64,000 bases of DNA from Marinobacter pelagius (GCF_003315345.1 NZ_QNRO01000011.1:1-64000); one strand, 5' to 3'. Shown: positions 44,586 to 54,190, numbered from the stretch's first letter. Translations and numbers: made by a program. The notes: generated by a model not told the origin, from the letters alone.

Positions 44586-46736
44586 TCACGCCAGTCCGGC
44601 ATCCTCCACCTGTTTTGCCTGCACTGCCGTGAGGGCGATGGTGAAGACAATGTCTTCCACCAGAGCCCCGCGGGAAAGATCATTTACCGGCTTGCGCAGG
44701 CCCTGCAACATCGGGCCGATACTGACCACATTGGCACTGCGCTGGACCGCCTTGTAGGTGGTGTTGCCGGTGTTCAGGTCCGGGAACACAAACACCGTGG
44801 CACGGCCAGCCACCTTGCTGTCCGGCGCCTTGCTGCGACCGACACTCTCGATGGCTGCGGCATCGTATTGTAAGGGTCCGTCGATAAGCAGGTCCGGCCT
44901 GCGCTCACGGGCGATCCGGGTGGCTTCGCGGACCTTGTCAACGTCATGGCCGGTGCCGGATTCACCGGTGCTGTAACTGATCATCGCCACCACCGGCTCG
45001 ATGCCGAAGGCTTCCGCCGATTGTGCGCTCTGGATGGCGATATCTGCCAGTTCCTCGGCGTTCGGGTCAGGATTGATGGCGCAATCACCGTAAACCACCA
45101 CCTGCTCCGGCAACAGCATGAAGAACACCGAGGAAACCACACGAGCCTGATCGTGGGTCTTGATCAGCTGCAGGGCAGGGCGCACGGTGTTGGCGGTGGT
45201 GTGCACGGCACCGGAGACCAGGCCGTCAGCCTCATCGAGGGCAACCATCATGGTGCCCAGTACGACGTTGTCTTCCAGCATGGCTTCGGCCATCTGCGGG
45301 GTAAGTCCCTTGTGCTTGCGGAGTTTGACCATCGGCTCCACGTACTGGCTGCGCACGACGGCGGGCTCAATCAGCTCGATGTCATCCGGCAGGGTGAGTC
45401 CCAGGGTCGCAGCAACGCTGTCGATCTCGTTCCTGTCTCCGATCAGCACGCAGCGGGCCAGCTTGCGCTCGTGGCAGGTGATCGCGGCCTGGATGGTCCT
45501 CGGTTCATTGCCCTCGGGCAGGACAATGCGCTTGTTGGCTGCACGGGCCCTTTCCGACAGTTGATATCGAAAGGCCGGGGGAGACAGCCGGCTCTGGCGT
45601 TCCACCCGCAGGTGCTCCCGCAGCCAATCGGCGTCGATTCTGGGGGCAACGGTATCCATGGCCTGTTCGATCCGCTCCGGGTCATCCAGCGGAATGGCGG
45701 ATGACAGGTTGGCGAGCATGTAGGCGCTTTCGTAGGTATTGGTGTCGGAGCCAAGTACCGGCAAGCCGGTATCCAGTGCCCGTCGACACAGATCGATGAC
45801 AGACTGCGCCGGCACCAGGCCTCCGGTCAGCATCAGCCCGGCCAGTGGAACCCCGTTGAGTGCTGCCAGTGCGGTGGTGACGATGATGTCCTCACGGTCG
45901 CCGGGGGTAACCATGAGAGTCCCGGGTTTGAGCGTGTCGGTCATGTTGCTGATGGTGCGGGCGCACACGGATACCGTTTTGACCCGCCGTTTCTCCATGT
46001 GACCTTCGTTGAGCACCGGTACACCCAGTTCGCGGACGATATCGGATACCCGCGGTGCCAACAGTTCCGGCTGCCAAGGAATCTCTGCGAGCAAACGGAG
46101 CCGGCCTTTGCTGAATATCGGGCATTCTTTCTGGTAGTCGATCCCGGCTGTTGGCTCTCTGTCCCGGTGTAGCGTCAGCCCTGAGTGTTCAGGTTCGCCA
46201 ATCTTGTTCAGAATGGCGGCAATGACGTCCGGATCACTTGGGTCGGCATAGAGCCGGCTCGAGAACTCCAGCTCTTCTTCCAGTTCTTCAGCACTGCAAT
46301 TCTTCGGGGTACTGACCAGGATAACTTCGGAGCCCAGGTTTCTCGCCACCTCGACATTGAGGCGGGCAATGTAGGCTTCGCTGCGATCAGGCACGAGACC
46401 CTCGATGACCACCACATCGACCTTGCTGGCGACCTTGTGGAATTCACCAACCACGTTTTCCATCAGCAGATCGGACTGGTGCCGGTTGAGGAGCTGCTGG
46501 GCCTTCTTCAGTGCGATGGGTTCCGGTATGTCCAGGTGGCTGCGATCACGGACGAATGCGACGGAGGAGTCTTGTCCAGCGTTATGCAGAGACTCGGCCT
46601 CGTGAACCGACTGGCTGAACGGCTTGTAAAAACCGACACTGACGCCCACACGCTCGAGTGCCCGGAGCAGTCCGAGACAGACCGAGGTAAGGCCGGCGTC
46701 CATGGAAGTGGGTGCGATAAAAAGACTTTTGGCCAT
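44586..46736 (-). CDS. pta: Phosphate acetyltransferase
   Basis: 716-aa three-domain Pta that interconverts acetyl-CoA and acetyl phosphate. The N-terminal P-loop-like domain opens 'MAKSLFIAPTSMDAGLTSV'; a central DRTGG domain follows (about 215-325); and a C-terminal catalytic PTA_PTB domain has 'IVLPEGNEPRTIQAA' and 'FVFPDLNTGNTTYKAVQRSA'. Five bp after ackA, forming the ackA-pta operon. Confidence 0.96.
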   Translation of the reverse strand: MAKSLFIAPTSMDAGLTSVCLGLLRALERVGVSVGFYKPFSQSVHEAESLHNAGQDSSVAFVRDRSHLDIPEPIALKKAQQLLNRHQSDLLMENVVGEFHKVASKVDVVVIEGLVPDRSEAYIARLNVEVARNLGSEVILVSTPKNCSAEELEEELEFSSRLYADPSDPDVIAAILNKIGEPEHSGLTLHRDREPTAGIDYQKECPIFSKGRLRLLAEIPWQPELLAPRVSDIVRELGVPVLNEGHMEKRRVKTVSVCARTISNMTDTLKPGTLMVTPGDREDIIVTTALAALNGVPLAGLMLTGGLVPAQSVIDLCRRALDTGLPVLGSDTNTYESAYMLANLSSAIPLDDPERIEQAMDTVAPRIDADWLREHLRVERQSRLSPPAFRYQLSERARAANKRIVLPEGNEPRTIQAAITCHERKLARCVLIGDRNEIDSVAATLGLTLPDDIELIEPAVVRSQYVEPMVKLRKHKGLTPQMAEAMLEDNVVLGTMMVALDEADGLVSGAVHTTANTVRPALQLIKTHDQARVVSSVFFMLLPEQVVVYGDCAINPDPNAEELADIAIQSAQSAEAFGIEPVVAMISYSTGESGTGHDVDKVREATRIARERRPDLLIDGPLQYDAAAIESVGRSKAPDSKVAGRATVFVFPDLNTGNTTYKAVQRSANVVSIGPMLQGLRKPVNDLSRGALVEDIVFTIALTAVQAKQVEDAGLA

Positions 46737-46741
46737 AGCGG

Positions 46742-47953
46742 TTATCCTGGCGTTTGGGGTCCGTTTGCAGCTTGGGCGAGGCGAGCGGCTTCCCGGGCGA
46801 TCACCAGTTCTTCGTTGGTGGGAATCACCAGCACCGGAAACCGCGATCCCGGGCCCTCAATATGGCCGTCACTGAATTCGCCGCTGTAACGGTTCAATTC
46901 GTCATCAAGCTCGAAGCCGAGCAGCTGCAGGTTATCCAGGGTCTGCTGCCGCACCCGGGCGCTGTTCTCGCCAATGCCACCGGTGAACACGAGAGCATCC
47001 AGATGACGCAGGGAGGCCATCATTGCCCCGATATACCGGGCAAGCCGGAAGCAGAAGACCTCAATCGCAAGCCGTGATGGCTCATGGCCGTGTTCGGCCA
47101 GCTCACACAGTGTGCGCATATCATTGGTCTGGCCGGACAGCCCTAGCAGGCCGCTTTCATGGTTCAGCACACGGTGCAGCTCATCCTGGGCGATGCCCTT
47201 GGATTTCAGGTAATCGAACAGTCCGGGGTCAATATCGCCACTGCGACTGCCCATGACCAGGCCTTCCAGGGGCGTGAGCCCCATGCTGGTGTCGGCGCTG
47301 AGGCCATCGCGTATGGCCGCGATGCTGCAGCCGTTGCCCAGATGGGCGGAGATGATGGACGTTGTGGCCGGGGTTTTACCCAGGCGTCTGGCTGCCTCGG
47401 TCAGCATGTAACTGTGGCTGATGCCGTGGAAGCCGTAGCGGCGCACTCCCCAGTCCCGGTAATAGGAATGGGGAACTGCGTACAGGTAGGCCTTGGGCGG
47501 TAACGTCTGATGATACGCGGTATCGAAAACGGCCACGTTGGTGACGTCGGGAAACAGGCTTCGGGTGCTCTCGATCCCGGAAAGGTTAACCGGATTGTGC
47601 AGTGGTGCCAGGCTGGCACAGGCATCAATGGCCCCGAGGACCTCATCGTCTACCAGGGCGGCCTCCCGGAAGTTCTCGCCGCCATGAACGACCCGGTGAC
47701 CGATGGCGACAGGCGCTCCCGCCAGCAATCCTGAGTCCGCCAGCGCCGTTGTCATCGCCTCCAGAGCCTGGCGATGAGTCGCCCCTGCCGGTAATGGGAT
47801 GTCGCCTTCGATTTCTCCGATCCGGGCCACGGCGTCGTCGTGGTTCAGGCGCTCTGCCAGTCCCGTTGCCGTGCAGTTCAGGCTCTGGTTGTCAAAGAGG
47901 GCAAGCTTGAGAGTGGAGCTGCCGCAATTGATCACCAGTATCTTGTTATCCAT
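46742..47953 (-). CDS. ackA: Acetate kinase
   Basis: 403-aa enzyme making ATP and acetate from acetyl phosphate. 'ILVINCGSSTLKLALFD' phosphate-binding start, 'GHRVVHGGENF', 'VAVFDTAYHQTLP' with the catalytic Asp, 'HLGNGCSIAAI', and 'FTGGIGENSA'. The ATG at 47953 lies 18 bp after the stop of the GGDEF-EAL gene, so the three genes look co-transcribed. Confidence 0.96.
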   Translation of the reverse strand: MDNKILVINCGSSTLKLALFDNQSLNCTATGLAERLNHDDAVARIGEIEGDIPLPAGATHRQALEAMTTALADSGLLAGAPVAIGHRVVHGGENFREAALVDDEVLGAIDACASLAPLHNPVNLSGIESTRSLFPDVTNVAVFDTAYHQTLPPKAYLYAVPHSYYRDWGVRRYGFHGISHSYMLTEAARRLGKTPATTSIISAHLGNGCSIAAIRDGLSADTSMGLTPLEGLVMGSRSGDIDPGLFDYLKSKGIAQDELHRVLNHESGLLGLSGQTNDMRTLCELAEHGHEPSRLAIEVFCFRLARYIGAMMASLRHLDALVFTGGIGENSARVRQQTLDNLQLLGFELDDELNRYSGEFSDGHIEGPGSRFPVLVIPTNEELVIAREAARLAQAANGPQTPG

Positions 47954-47971
47954 AACCCGTTTCCCGTTTGT

Positions 47972-50389
47972 TCAGACCGGTATCCGGTGATTGCTTTTGA
48001 GCCAGCCTTCAAAATCCTTGCCGGTTTGCGGCCGACTGTAATAGTAACCCTGGGAATAGTCACAATGTTCCTGCCGTAGGAAATCCGCCTGGCCCTCGTC
48101 CTCCACGCCTTCGGCAATGACCTTGAGGCCGAGACTGTGGGCCATGTTGATAATGGCACGGACAAGGGAGGCATCCTCCGGTTCCTTGTTGACGTCATTG
48201 ACGAAAGATTTGTCGATCTTGAGGACGTCGAAGGGATAGCTTTTGAGATAGCTCAGGGCAGAGTAGCCGGTTCCGAAGTCATCGACCGACAGCCTTACTC
48301 CGGCCTGATCCAGTTGATACAGGATGGTTGCTGTTTCAATAGAATTGTCCAGAAGCAGCCGCTCGGTAATCTCCAATTCCAGCAGTTCCGGCTTGAGGCC
48401 ACTGCTGCGCAGGGCGCCCATCACGGTATCCATGAACCCGGGGTCACGGAACTGACGAGGTGATACATTGACGGAAATCCCGATACCCCGGCCGGTGGTC
48501 CTGCCCCAACCGACTGCGGTGCGGCAGGCCTCCTGGAGAACCCATTCGCCAACCGGCGTGATCAGCCCGGTTTCCTCGGCAAGCGGGATGAAACGGTCCG
48601 GCATGACCAGACCGAGAGTGGGATTGTTCCAGCGCAGAAGGGCTTCCGCTGCCTGGAGCTTGCCGGTTTCGGTGTGCACGATCGGCTGGTAGTGCAGTTC
48701 GAATTCATTGAGTTCCAGGGCCCGGCGCATCAACGATTCCATCTGGAGCCGTTCATGGGACACTTCGCTCATTTCAGGCGAGAAGTGGGCGTAGGAGCTC
48801 TTGCCATTGTGCTTGGCCTCATACATGGCCGCATCCGCGTGCTGGAGCAGGGTGCCACTGTTATCCGAATCGGTCGGGAATATGGCGATGCCGATACTGG
48901 TGGTTACAAAGACCTCCTGGGCATTCAGAGTAAATGGCGGCGAAAAGGTCTTCAATATCCGCTCTGCGACCTGGGAGCAAGCGTTCGGGCCGGGCAGCCC
49001 CGGCAGGACGACCAGAAATTCATCGCCCCCGAGGCGGGCGACAGTGCTAGTGCCGCGCAGGCAACTGGAGATGCGCCGGGCCGCCTCTATCAGGAGATTG
49101 TCGCCAGCGTCGTGGCCGAGGGTATCGTTGATGTGCTTGAAGTTATCCAGGTCCAGGAACATGACCCCCACCAGGGTGTTCTCGCGGCGGGCCTGGGCCA
49201 GGGCAAGTTTGAGGCGATCCAGTGCCAGCATCCGGTTGGGCAGCCCCGTCAGAATGTCGTAATTGGCCTGCCGGAGCAGTTGTTGCTCATAACGCTTCCG
49301 GATACTGACGTCCTCGCCGAGGATCAGGTAGCCGGTAATCTCGCCATCGTTGTCCTTGATGGGCGTCACCACCAACTGCTCCCAGAAGCGCTCACCGCTC
49401 TTGCGGATACTATTAACCTCACCCTGCCAGACCCCAACGCGCTGCACTTGCAGGCGGATGGAGTGCCACAGGTTCTGTCGCTCCCGGTTCTGCACGCCCT
49501 CATCGCCGAGTTCAGCGGGATGTTTTCCGAGAATGGATTTGGGATCGAAACCGGTGAGCTGGGTGAATTTCTGGTTCACGTACTCAATATGCCACTGGCG
49601 GTCGCAGATCAGCACCGAGGAGGGGCTTTGCTCGATGGCTTTGGAGAATTTCCGGATCTCGGCGGCGTCCCGTTTCTGTCGGGCGATGTCGGTGTTGAGG
49701 CGTTCCCGCATCTGGTTGATGGCGTCAACCACCTGCCCGAGCTCGTCCCTGCGGTGGGCCATTGAATCCGGACGGTCCAGGGTGAGGGGTTGGGACAGAT
49801 TCTCCAGGGAAAAATCACGGGCGTAGCTGGCCATGTCTGACAGATGCCGGGTGACCAGGTGGCGGATTATCAAGAGGATGAGGATGGAGACAAACAGTGT
49901 TTTCAGGAACTGGGTAGCCAGGATCACCCCGATCTTCTGTTTCATCTCCCGGTAGACCCGATCCAGGTTGGCAGTGACGGTCAGTTCGCCGAGCCTGAAG
50001 CTCTGATCACCTTCGTGCGCCAGTGTGAAGCTGTGGGTTTTGGTTTCGGCTCCCCGGGGAATACTGCCCATAACCAGTTCGGAATCCGGTTCGATTCGCA
50101 GCCTGAGGTGGGTAATGTCGGGCAGGCTGAGGATTCCTTCCATCTGGGTTTGCAGCAGTTTCTGGTCCAGGGCCCAGAGGCTTCTTGCCAGGCTGGACGC
50201 ATAACCGGATTCAATCACCTTCAGGCGCTGGTCGATCAGGCCAACGTCTTTGCGATAGTCAGAATACAGCTGAACACCCGAGGCGATCAGGGTGAAAACC
50301 GAACTGAACAGAAGAATCCAGGCCAGCAGCCTGAATGACAGGGGAGAGCCTGTGCGCAAACGTTGGAAATGCTTCGACAAATTCGGCAT
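47972..50389 (-). CDS. Membrane GGDEF-EAL protein with PAS domain (c-di-GMP turnover)
   Basis: 805-aa signalling protein. Membrane helix 1 (near 18-38), a periplasmic region to about 150, helix 2 (near 155-175, 'LFVSILILLIIRHLV') and a HAMP-like linker, then a PAS domain ('AIEQSPSSVLICDRQWHIEYVN'), GGDEF domain with intact GGDEF ('ARLGGDEFLVV') and EAL domain with intact EALLRW, DDFGTGYS and 'KIDKSFV'. Both synthesis and hydrolysis of c-di-GMP are possible. I start it at the ATG at 50389 (MPNLSKHF); the longer frame to 50563 is not supported. It precedes ackA-pta by 18 bp. Confidence 0.88.
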   Translation of the reverse strand: MPNLSKHFQRLRTGSPLSFRLLAWILLFSSVFTLIASGVQLYSDYRKDVGLIDQRLKVIESGYASSLARSLWALDQKLLQTQMEGILSLPDITHLRLRIEPDSELVMGSIPRGAETKTHSFTLAHEGDQSFRLGELTVTANLDRVYREMKQKIGVILATQFLKTLFVSILILLIIRHLVTRHLSDMASYARDFSLENLSQPLTLDRPDSMAHRRDELGQVVDAINQMRERLNTDIARQKRDAAEIRKFSKAIEQSPSSVLICDRQWHIEYVNQKFTQLTGFDPKSILGKHPAELGDEGVQNRERQNLWHSIRLQVQRVGVWQGEVNSIRKSGERFWEQLVVTPIKDNDGEITGYLILGEDVSIRKRYEQQLLRQANYDILTGLPNRMLALDRLKLALAQARRENTLVGVMFLDLDNFKHINDTLGHDAGDNLLIEAARRISSCLRGTSTVARLGGDEFLVVLPGLPGPNACSQVAERILKTFSPPFTLNAQEVFVTTSIGIAIFPTDSDNSGTLLQHADAAMYEAKHNGKSSYAHFSPEMSEVSHERLQMESLMRRALELNEFELHYQPIVHTETGKLQAAEALLRWNNPTLGLVMPDRFIPLAEETGLITPVGEWVLQEACRTAVGWGRTTGRGIGISVNVSPRQFRDPGFMDTVMGALRSSGLKPELLELEITERLLLDNSIETATILYQLDQAGVRLSVDDFGTGYSALSYLKSYPFDVLKIDKSFVNDVNKEPEDASLVRAIINMAHSLGLKVIAEGVEDEGQADFLRQEHCDYSQGYYYSRPQTGKDFEGWLKSNHRIPV

Positions 50390-50628
50390 GTCGTGAATAC
50401 AGCCACCCTGCGGGGGAGAGGAAACCGGAGCCTTGGCCACATCCCGAATATAGCAGTTGTCTTTGGCAAAATCCCTGCAAATGCAGGAAAACTGGAGAGA
50501 ATTGTGTGACGGATTGGTGTTTTTGCGTATCTGTACGCGAAAGGATGGTTTGACCTGGGTCAATACCCTGCATTCAGGGCCGGCGTAACCTGAGCTTAAT
50601 CAAGTTTGATAAGTGAAGGAGAGCAGCT

Positions 50629-50784
50629 ATGTATATGGACGCCGTGGTAATCGCAGGAATTGTAACGGTACTTCTGATGGTGGGCTTTTTCGTGGGTGTT
50701 GGCGTCTTCGTCATGAAAGACCAGAAGCAACACGGCCACCAAGGTAAAAAGCATCAGGGCAAGCATGGCGGAAAGCCGGTCTGA
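50629..50784 (+). CDS. 51-aa His-rich single-pass membrane miniprotein
   Basis: Small gene below usual length cut-offs. The ATG at 50629 has a near-perfect AAGGAG seven bases upstream; 51 codons, TGA at 50782-50784. Residues 5-29 form one membrane helix rich in Val/Gly/Ile. Residues 30-51 are a Lys/His/Gly-rich tail with five histidines (HGHQGKK, KHQGKH) that could bind metal or nucleic acid, probably in the cytoplasm by the positive-inside rule. Divergent from the GGDEF-EAL gene and upstream of tRNA-Glu. No family recognised. Confidence 0.72.
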   Translation: MYMDAVVIAGIVTVLLMVGFFVGVGVFVMKDQKQHGHQGKKHQGKHGGKPV

Positions 50785-50838
50785 CGATTCGGGATCATGG
50801 TCAGCAGGGAAGCTGACTCATCCCGGGCAAGGAAAAAT

Positions 50839-50914
50839 TGGCGTCCCCTAGGGGGTTCGAACCCCTGTTGCCGCCGTGAAAGGGCGGAGTCCTAGGCCAC
50901 TAGACGAAGGGGAC
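50839..50914 (-). tRNA. tRNA-Glu(UUC)
   Basis: 76 nt with CCA encoded. Acceptor GTCCCCT/AGGGGAC, anticodon loop CTTTCAC giving UUC, T-loop GTTCGAACC. Read on the minus strand. Confidence 0.97.
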
Positions 50915-50953
50915 GCAACGTTTTCAAAAGCTTGCCTCGTCGAGGTGGCGCGT

Positions 50954-50982
50954 ATATTAAGTAAGCCTCGGGGCAGTGTCAA
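50954..50982 (-). promoter_or_regulatory. Promoter of tRNA-Glu
   Basis: On the minus strand, perfect TTGACA, 17-bp spacer, TAATAT; about 40 bp before the tRNA. Confidence 0.85.
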
Positions 50983-51037
50983 CGCTTTTTCTCAAAAAAA
51001 TTTCGGGCGTCCGACGGGCGCCTGAAGTTCATTGTCG

Positions 51038-51946
51038 CTAGTGCTTCCCGACCGAGTCCTTCAGGGCCGGCTCCAGCTCCTCGAAGCGAAATTCGAACCC
51101 CTCCTCCAGAAGTCTTGCCGGCCTGGCGTTCTGCCCGGTCAGTAACAGCCGTGACATTTCCCCCAGCGCAAGCTTCAGAGCTGCCCCGGGTGCGGGAAAC
51201 AGGGTGGGCCGATGCAAAACCCTGCCCAGGGTCCTGGTGAATTCGGCATTGGTAACCGGGTTCGGGCTGACCACGTTATAAGGTCCTTGCGCGGTTTCTG
51301 TGTCAACCATCCAGACCAGCGCGTTCACCACATCCGCCCGATGCACCCAGGGCATGTATTGCTCGCCACTTCCCAATCGGCCGCCGACTCCAAGTTTGAA
51401 GGGCAGAAGCATTCTTTGCAGGAACCCGCCGCCCGGGCCGGCGACCACTCCGGTCCGGGACAGGCAAACGCGGGTGTTGTCGCCAGCGAGAACCACGGCG
51501 GCTTTTTCCCAGTCGTTACAAAGCCGGTGGGTGAATTCATCGTGGGGAGCAGTGTCTTCGGTGACAGGCGCAGTGCCCTGGTCCCCGTAGAAACCGACCG
51601 CGGAGCCGGAGACCATGACTTCCGGCGGCTTCTCCCAGGTTCTGATCACATTTACAAGCTGTTCGGTCAGCCGGATCCGGCTATCCCTCAGGGCCTGTTT
51701 GCGGCTGGCGGACCAGCGCTTGTCAGCAATGCCTTCCCCGGCCAGGTTGATTACCGCATCAAAACCCGGCCCGGAGCGAAGCGAGTCGAGATCGCTGACA
51801 GCCTCGACCCGACCGCAGATCGCCTTGACGTCTTCCGGAGGTTGCCGGCTGTATACCGAGAGCTGATCCCCGCGTTGCAGTAGGCGGGGGCAGAGTTCTT
51901 TACCGATGAAACCGGTACCGCCAGTGATGAGAATCCGTTTTGCCAT
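51038..51946 (-). CDS. TIGR01777-family epimerase (YfcH-like, DUF1731)
   Basis: 302-aa NAD(P)-binding extended SDR-like protein. Rossmann start 'ILITGGTGFIGKELCPRLLQ', 'VINLAGEGIADKRWS', and C-terminal DUF1731 'FPAPGAALKLALGEMSRLLLTGQ'. Resembles E. coli YfcH and plant cell-division factor GIANT CHLOROPLAST 1; substrate unknown. Forms a pair with the chelatase-like gene upstream (29 bp). Confidence 0.87.
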   Translation of the reverse strand: MAKRILITGGTGFIGKELCPRLLQRGDQLSVYSRQPPEDVKAICGRVEAVSDLDSLRSGPGFDAVINLAGEGIADKRWSASRKQALRDSRIRLTEQLVNVIRTWEKPPEVMVSGSAVGFYGDQGTAPVTEDTAPHDEFTHRLCNDWEKAAVVLAGDNTRVCLSRTGVVAGPGGGFLQRMLLPFKLGVGGRLGSGEQYMPWVHRADVVNALVWMVDTETAQGPYNVVSPNPVTNAEFTRTLGRVLHRPTLFPAPGAALKLALGEMSRLLLTGQNARPARLLEEGFEFRFEELEPALKDSVGKH

Positions 51947-51975
51947 AACCTTGTGCCTCCCTCGGCGCTCCCTGA

Positions 51976-52362
51976 TCAGGGTGCAGCGCTCCCGGTCTGT
52001 TCCAGTTGCAGGGTAACAACGTCCTTGATGGCCTGGCCAAGTAGCGGGTTTTCACCAATGGGTGGCGCAAGATGGATTTTTACGCCATGGTCTTTCTCGA
52101 GGTCCGCGATCATCGCCGGGACATCTTTTCTCAGGTGTCGGCCAGCAGCCAGAAACAGCGGAACGACGGTATACTCGCTGATATTCTCGGTAAGGCCTTC
52201 GGCAATGGTTTCCTCAAGGGACGGTGAGGCCAGCTCCATATAGGCAATTCTGGAGCCCGATACCGCCTGAAGGGTCGGTGCGGCCAGCTGTTCAAAGGTT
52301 TCGCACCAGCGTTTGTCGCTGCTTCCGTGGGCCAAAAGAACAATGCGGTGGTTGCTGGTCAT
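51976..52362 (-). CDS. CbiX/SirB-type short chelatase-like protein
   Basis: 128-aa single-domain CbiX-type protein ('VLLAHGSSDKRWCETFEQL', 'VVPLFLAAGRHLRKDVP') with both metal-binding histidines. Such short forms insert cobalt or iron into sirohydrochlorin, or act in related tetrapyrrole steps. A cobalt role would fit the B12-dependent NrdJ, but this is speculative. First gene of the minus-strand pair with the epimerase. Confidence 0.82.
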   Translation of the reverse strand: MTSNHRIVLLAHGSSDKRWCETFEQLAAPTLQAVSGSRIAYMELASPSLEETIAEGLTENISEYTVVPLFLAAGRHLRKDVPAMIADLEKDHGVKIHLAPPIGENPLLGQAIKDVVTLQLEQTGSAAP

Positions 52363-52453
52363 TCATACTCCTGGGTAATCAGTTAGGGGAAACCCGTCGT
52401 AATCCTGCACAATTGTGCGCTGCCTCAAGTCCAAGATAACAGGGTGTGGGTTA

Positions 52454-53056
52454 ATGTTCGATTGGAAAGAGATTCTGGATTTCTGGTTCGGAGAGCTCGA
52501 CGAGCAGGGGCTTCCGGACCATTTTCATCGCAACCGCTGGTTCCGGTCAGACCGGAAGTTTGATCAGGAGGTGCGGCGCCGGTTTCTCTCCATGGTGCTC
52601 TTTGCATCCGAACAGGGTCTCGACCACTGGCGCAGCGAGCCGGGTGGTGCCCTGGCGGAAATTATCCTGCTGGACCAATTCTCCCGGAACATCTTCCGGG
52701 GCGGGGCGCTGGCCTTCGAGCAGGACACCCTGGCGCGCAAACTTTGCCGCCAGTCCATGCACAAAGGGCTGGATATGGCGCTCGTGCCGGTTCAGCGCGC
52801 TTTCCTCTATATGCCGTTGCAGCACTCAGAGCGCCTGGAGGACCAGGATCTCTCGGTGGAGTGTTACGGGCAGCTGGTGGCCACGACCAGCGGTATTCTG
52901 GGTGATTTCATGGCAAGTTTTCTGGAGTCGGCGGAAGAGCACCGGGACATCATCCGGAGGTTCCGGCGGTTTCCCCACAGGAATCGAGCGCTGGGGAGAA
53001 CTTCTACTCCCGAAGAGAAAGACTATCTCGAAGGGGGAAAGTCTTTCGGGCAGTAA
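52454..53056 (+). CDS. DUF924 family protein
   Basis: 200-aa soluble protein of DUF924: 'ILDFWFGELDEQGLPDHF', 'RRFLSMVLFASEQG', 'EIILLDQFSRNIFRG' and 'MPLQHSERLEDQ'. It is all-helical, TPR-like; function unknown. I use the ATG at 52454 (MFDWKE), the family start, rather than 52415. Confidence 0.87.
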   Translation: MFDWKEILDFWFGELDEQGLPDHFHRNRWFRSDRKFDQEVRRRFLSMVLFASEQGLDHWRSEPGGALAEIILLDQFSRNIFRGGALAFEQDTLARKLCRQSMHKGLDMALVPVQRAFLYMPLQHSERLEDQDLSVECYGQLVATTSGILGDFMASFLESAEEHRDIIRRFRRFPHRNRALGRTSTPEEKDYLEGGKSFGQ

Positions 53057-53209
53057 AATTCCGATTGCGTTCTTACAGCATTTGTTACGGTTTTGTATAA
53101 AAAGCGTACGATCAGACCGGTTTCTCATTTGGTCCTGATAGAATGAGCCAAAATTCAGGTAATCCGGCTATTACACAATCCGGAATCGCCCCTCATTTTG
53201 TAACGGTGA

Positions 53210-53938
53210 ATGAAGATGCTGAAACGCAGTCGGCGTATTGCTTTGTCCCTGTGTTTGCCCCTGTTGGCCATAACGAGCCTGCCTGCCCAGTCCGAAACTC
53301 TAGATGACAGCCTCCTGGAGCGGATGAGCGAGTCCGCGCCCAGGCTGGATCCCAAGGTACTCTCCATGGCGTTCAACGCATCCCGGTGCGCGATCGGAAG
53401 TGGCGTGGCAACGCCCGAGCGTCTGGCTGTGATCGACTTTTCCCTGCCGTCGAGCGAAGAACGTATGTGGATCTTCGACGTTCGCACAGGCGACCTTGTG
53501 CTTCGGGATCTCGTGGCCCATGGCCGGAAATCCGGGAATTTCCGTTCTACGGCATTCTCCAATGTCGAGGGCAGCAACATGTCCAGCATCGGCCTGTTCC
53601 GCGCCAGCGAATCCTACTACGGTAAACACGGGTATTCGTTGCGTCTGGATGGCCTGGAGCCCGGTGTCAATGATCACGCACGGGAGCGCGCTATCGTTAT
53701 CCATGGTGCTGACTACGTCAGTGACAGTTGGGTGGATAAATACGGTCGGATCGGTCGAAGCCTGGGTTGCCCGGCAGTGGATAACCAGGTCATTGAAGAG
53801 GTGGTCGACAATCTCAAGGGCGGTCAGCTGGTATTCAAGTATTATCCGGACCAGGAATGGTTGCAGAGTTCCAGCTTTCTACACTGCGACGATACCCAGA
53901 TGGCTGCGGCTGCCGGTAACGAGGCAGGGCAGAGCTGA
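53210..53938 (+). CDS. Murein L,D-transpeptidase catalytic-domain family protein
   Basis: 242-aa secreted protein with signal peptide 1-28 ('ITSLPAQS'). The catalytic segment is 'GRIGRSLGCPAVDN' with nucleophilic Cys in S-x-G-C, and the partner His in 'IVIHGADYVS'. This is the YkuD-like 2 group that cross-links or trims peptidoglycan in the periplasm. Starts at tandem ATGs (53210 and 53216). Monocistronic. Confidence 0.85.
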   Translation: MKMLKRSRRIALSLCLPLLAITSLPAQSETLDDSLLERMSESAPRLDPKVLSMAFNASRCAIGSGVATPERLAVIDFSLPSSEERMWIFDVRTGDLVLRDLVAHGRKSGNFRSTAFSNVEGSNMSSIGLFRASESYYGKHGYSLRLDGLEPGVNDHARERAIVIHGADYVSDSWVDKYGRIGRSLGCPAVDNQVIEEVVDNLKGGQLVFKYYPDQEWLQSSSFLHCDDTQMAAAAGNEAGQS

Positions 53939-54017
53939 TCTCCCTGCCTGAAAATTCAACGAATTGCGTGGGATTTGAGCAATTTTCTCGATACTGTTAA
54001 AAAGTTGAAAAAAGAGG

Positions 54018-54045
54018 TTGACGGCCGGAGTATGATCCGTAGAAT
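54018..54045 (+). promoter_or_regulatory. Promoter of tRNA-Gly
   Basis: TTGACG, 16-bp spacer, TAGAAT, ending 34 bp before the tRNA. Confidence 0.7.
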
Positions 54046-54079
54046 ACGCCTCCGTTGACGGCAACAACCGTTCAGCACT

Positions 54080-54155
54080 GCGGGAATAGCTCAGTTGGTA
54101 GAGCACAACCTTGCCAAGGTTGGGGTCGCGAGTTCGAATCTCGTTTCCCGCTCCA
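54080..54155 (+). tRNA. tRNA-Gly(GCC)
   Basis: 76 nt with CCA encoded. Acceptor GCGGGAA/TTCCCGC, anticodon loop TTGCCAA giving GCC, T-loop GTTCGAATC. Confidence 0.97.
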
Positions 54156-54162
54156 GATTTTG

Positions 54163-54190
54163 AAACCCGGCTTTGAAAAAAGCCGGGTTT
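54163..54190 (+). terminator. Terminator after tRNA-Gly
   Basis: 12-bp perfect stem AAACCCGGCTTT/AAAGCCGGGTTT with a 4-nt loop, then CTTCGTTT. Begins 7 bp after the tRNA. Confidence 0.85.
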
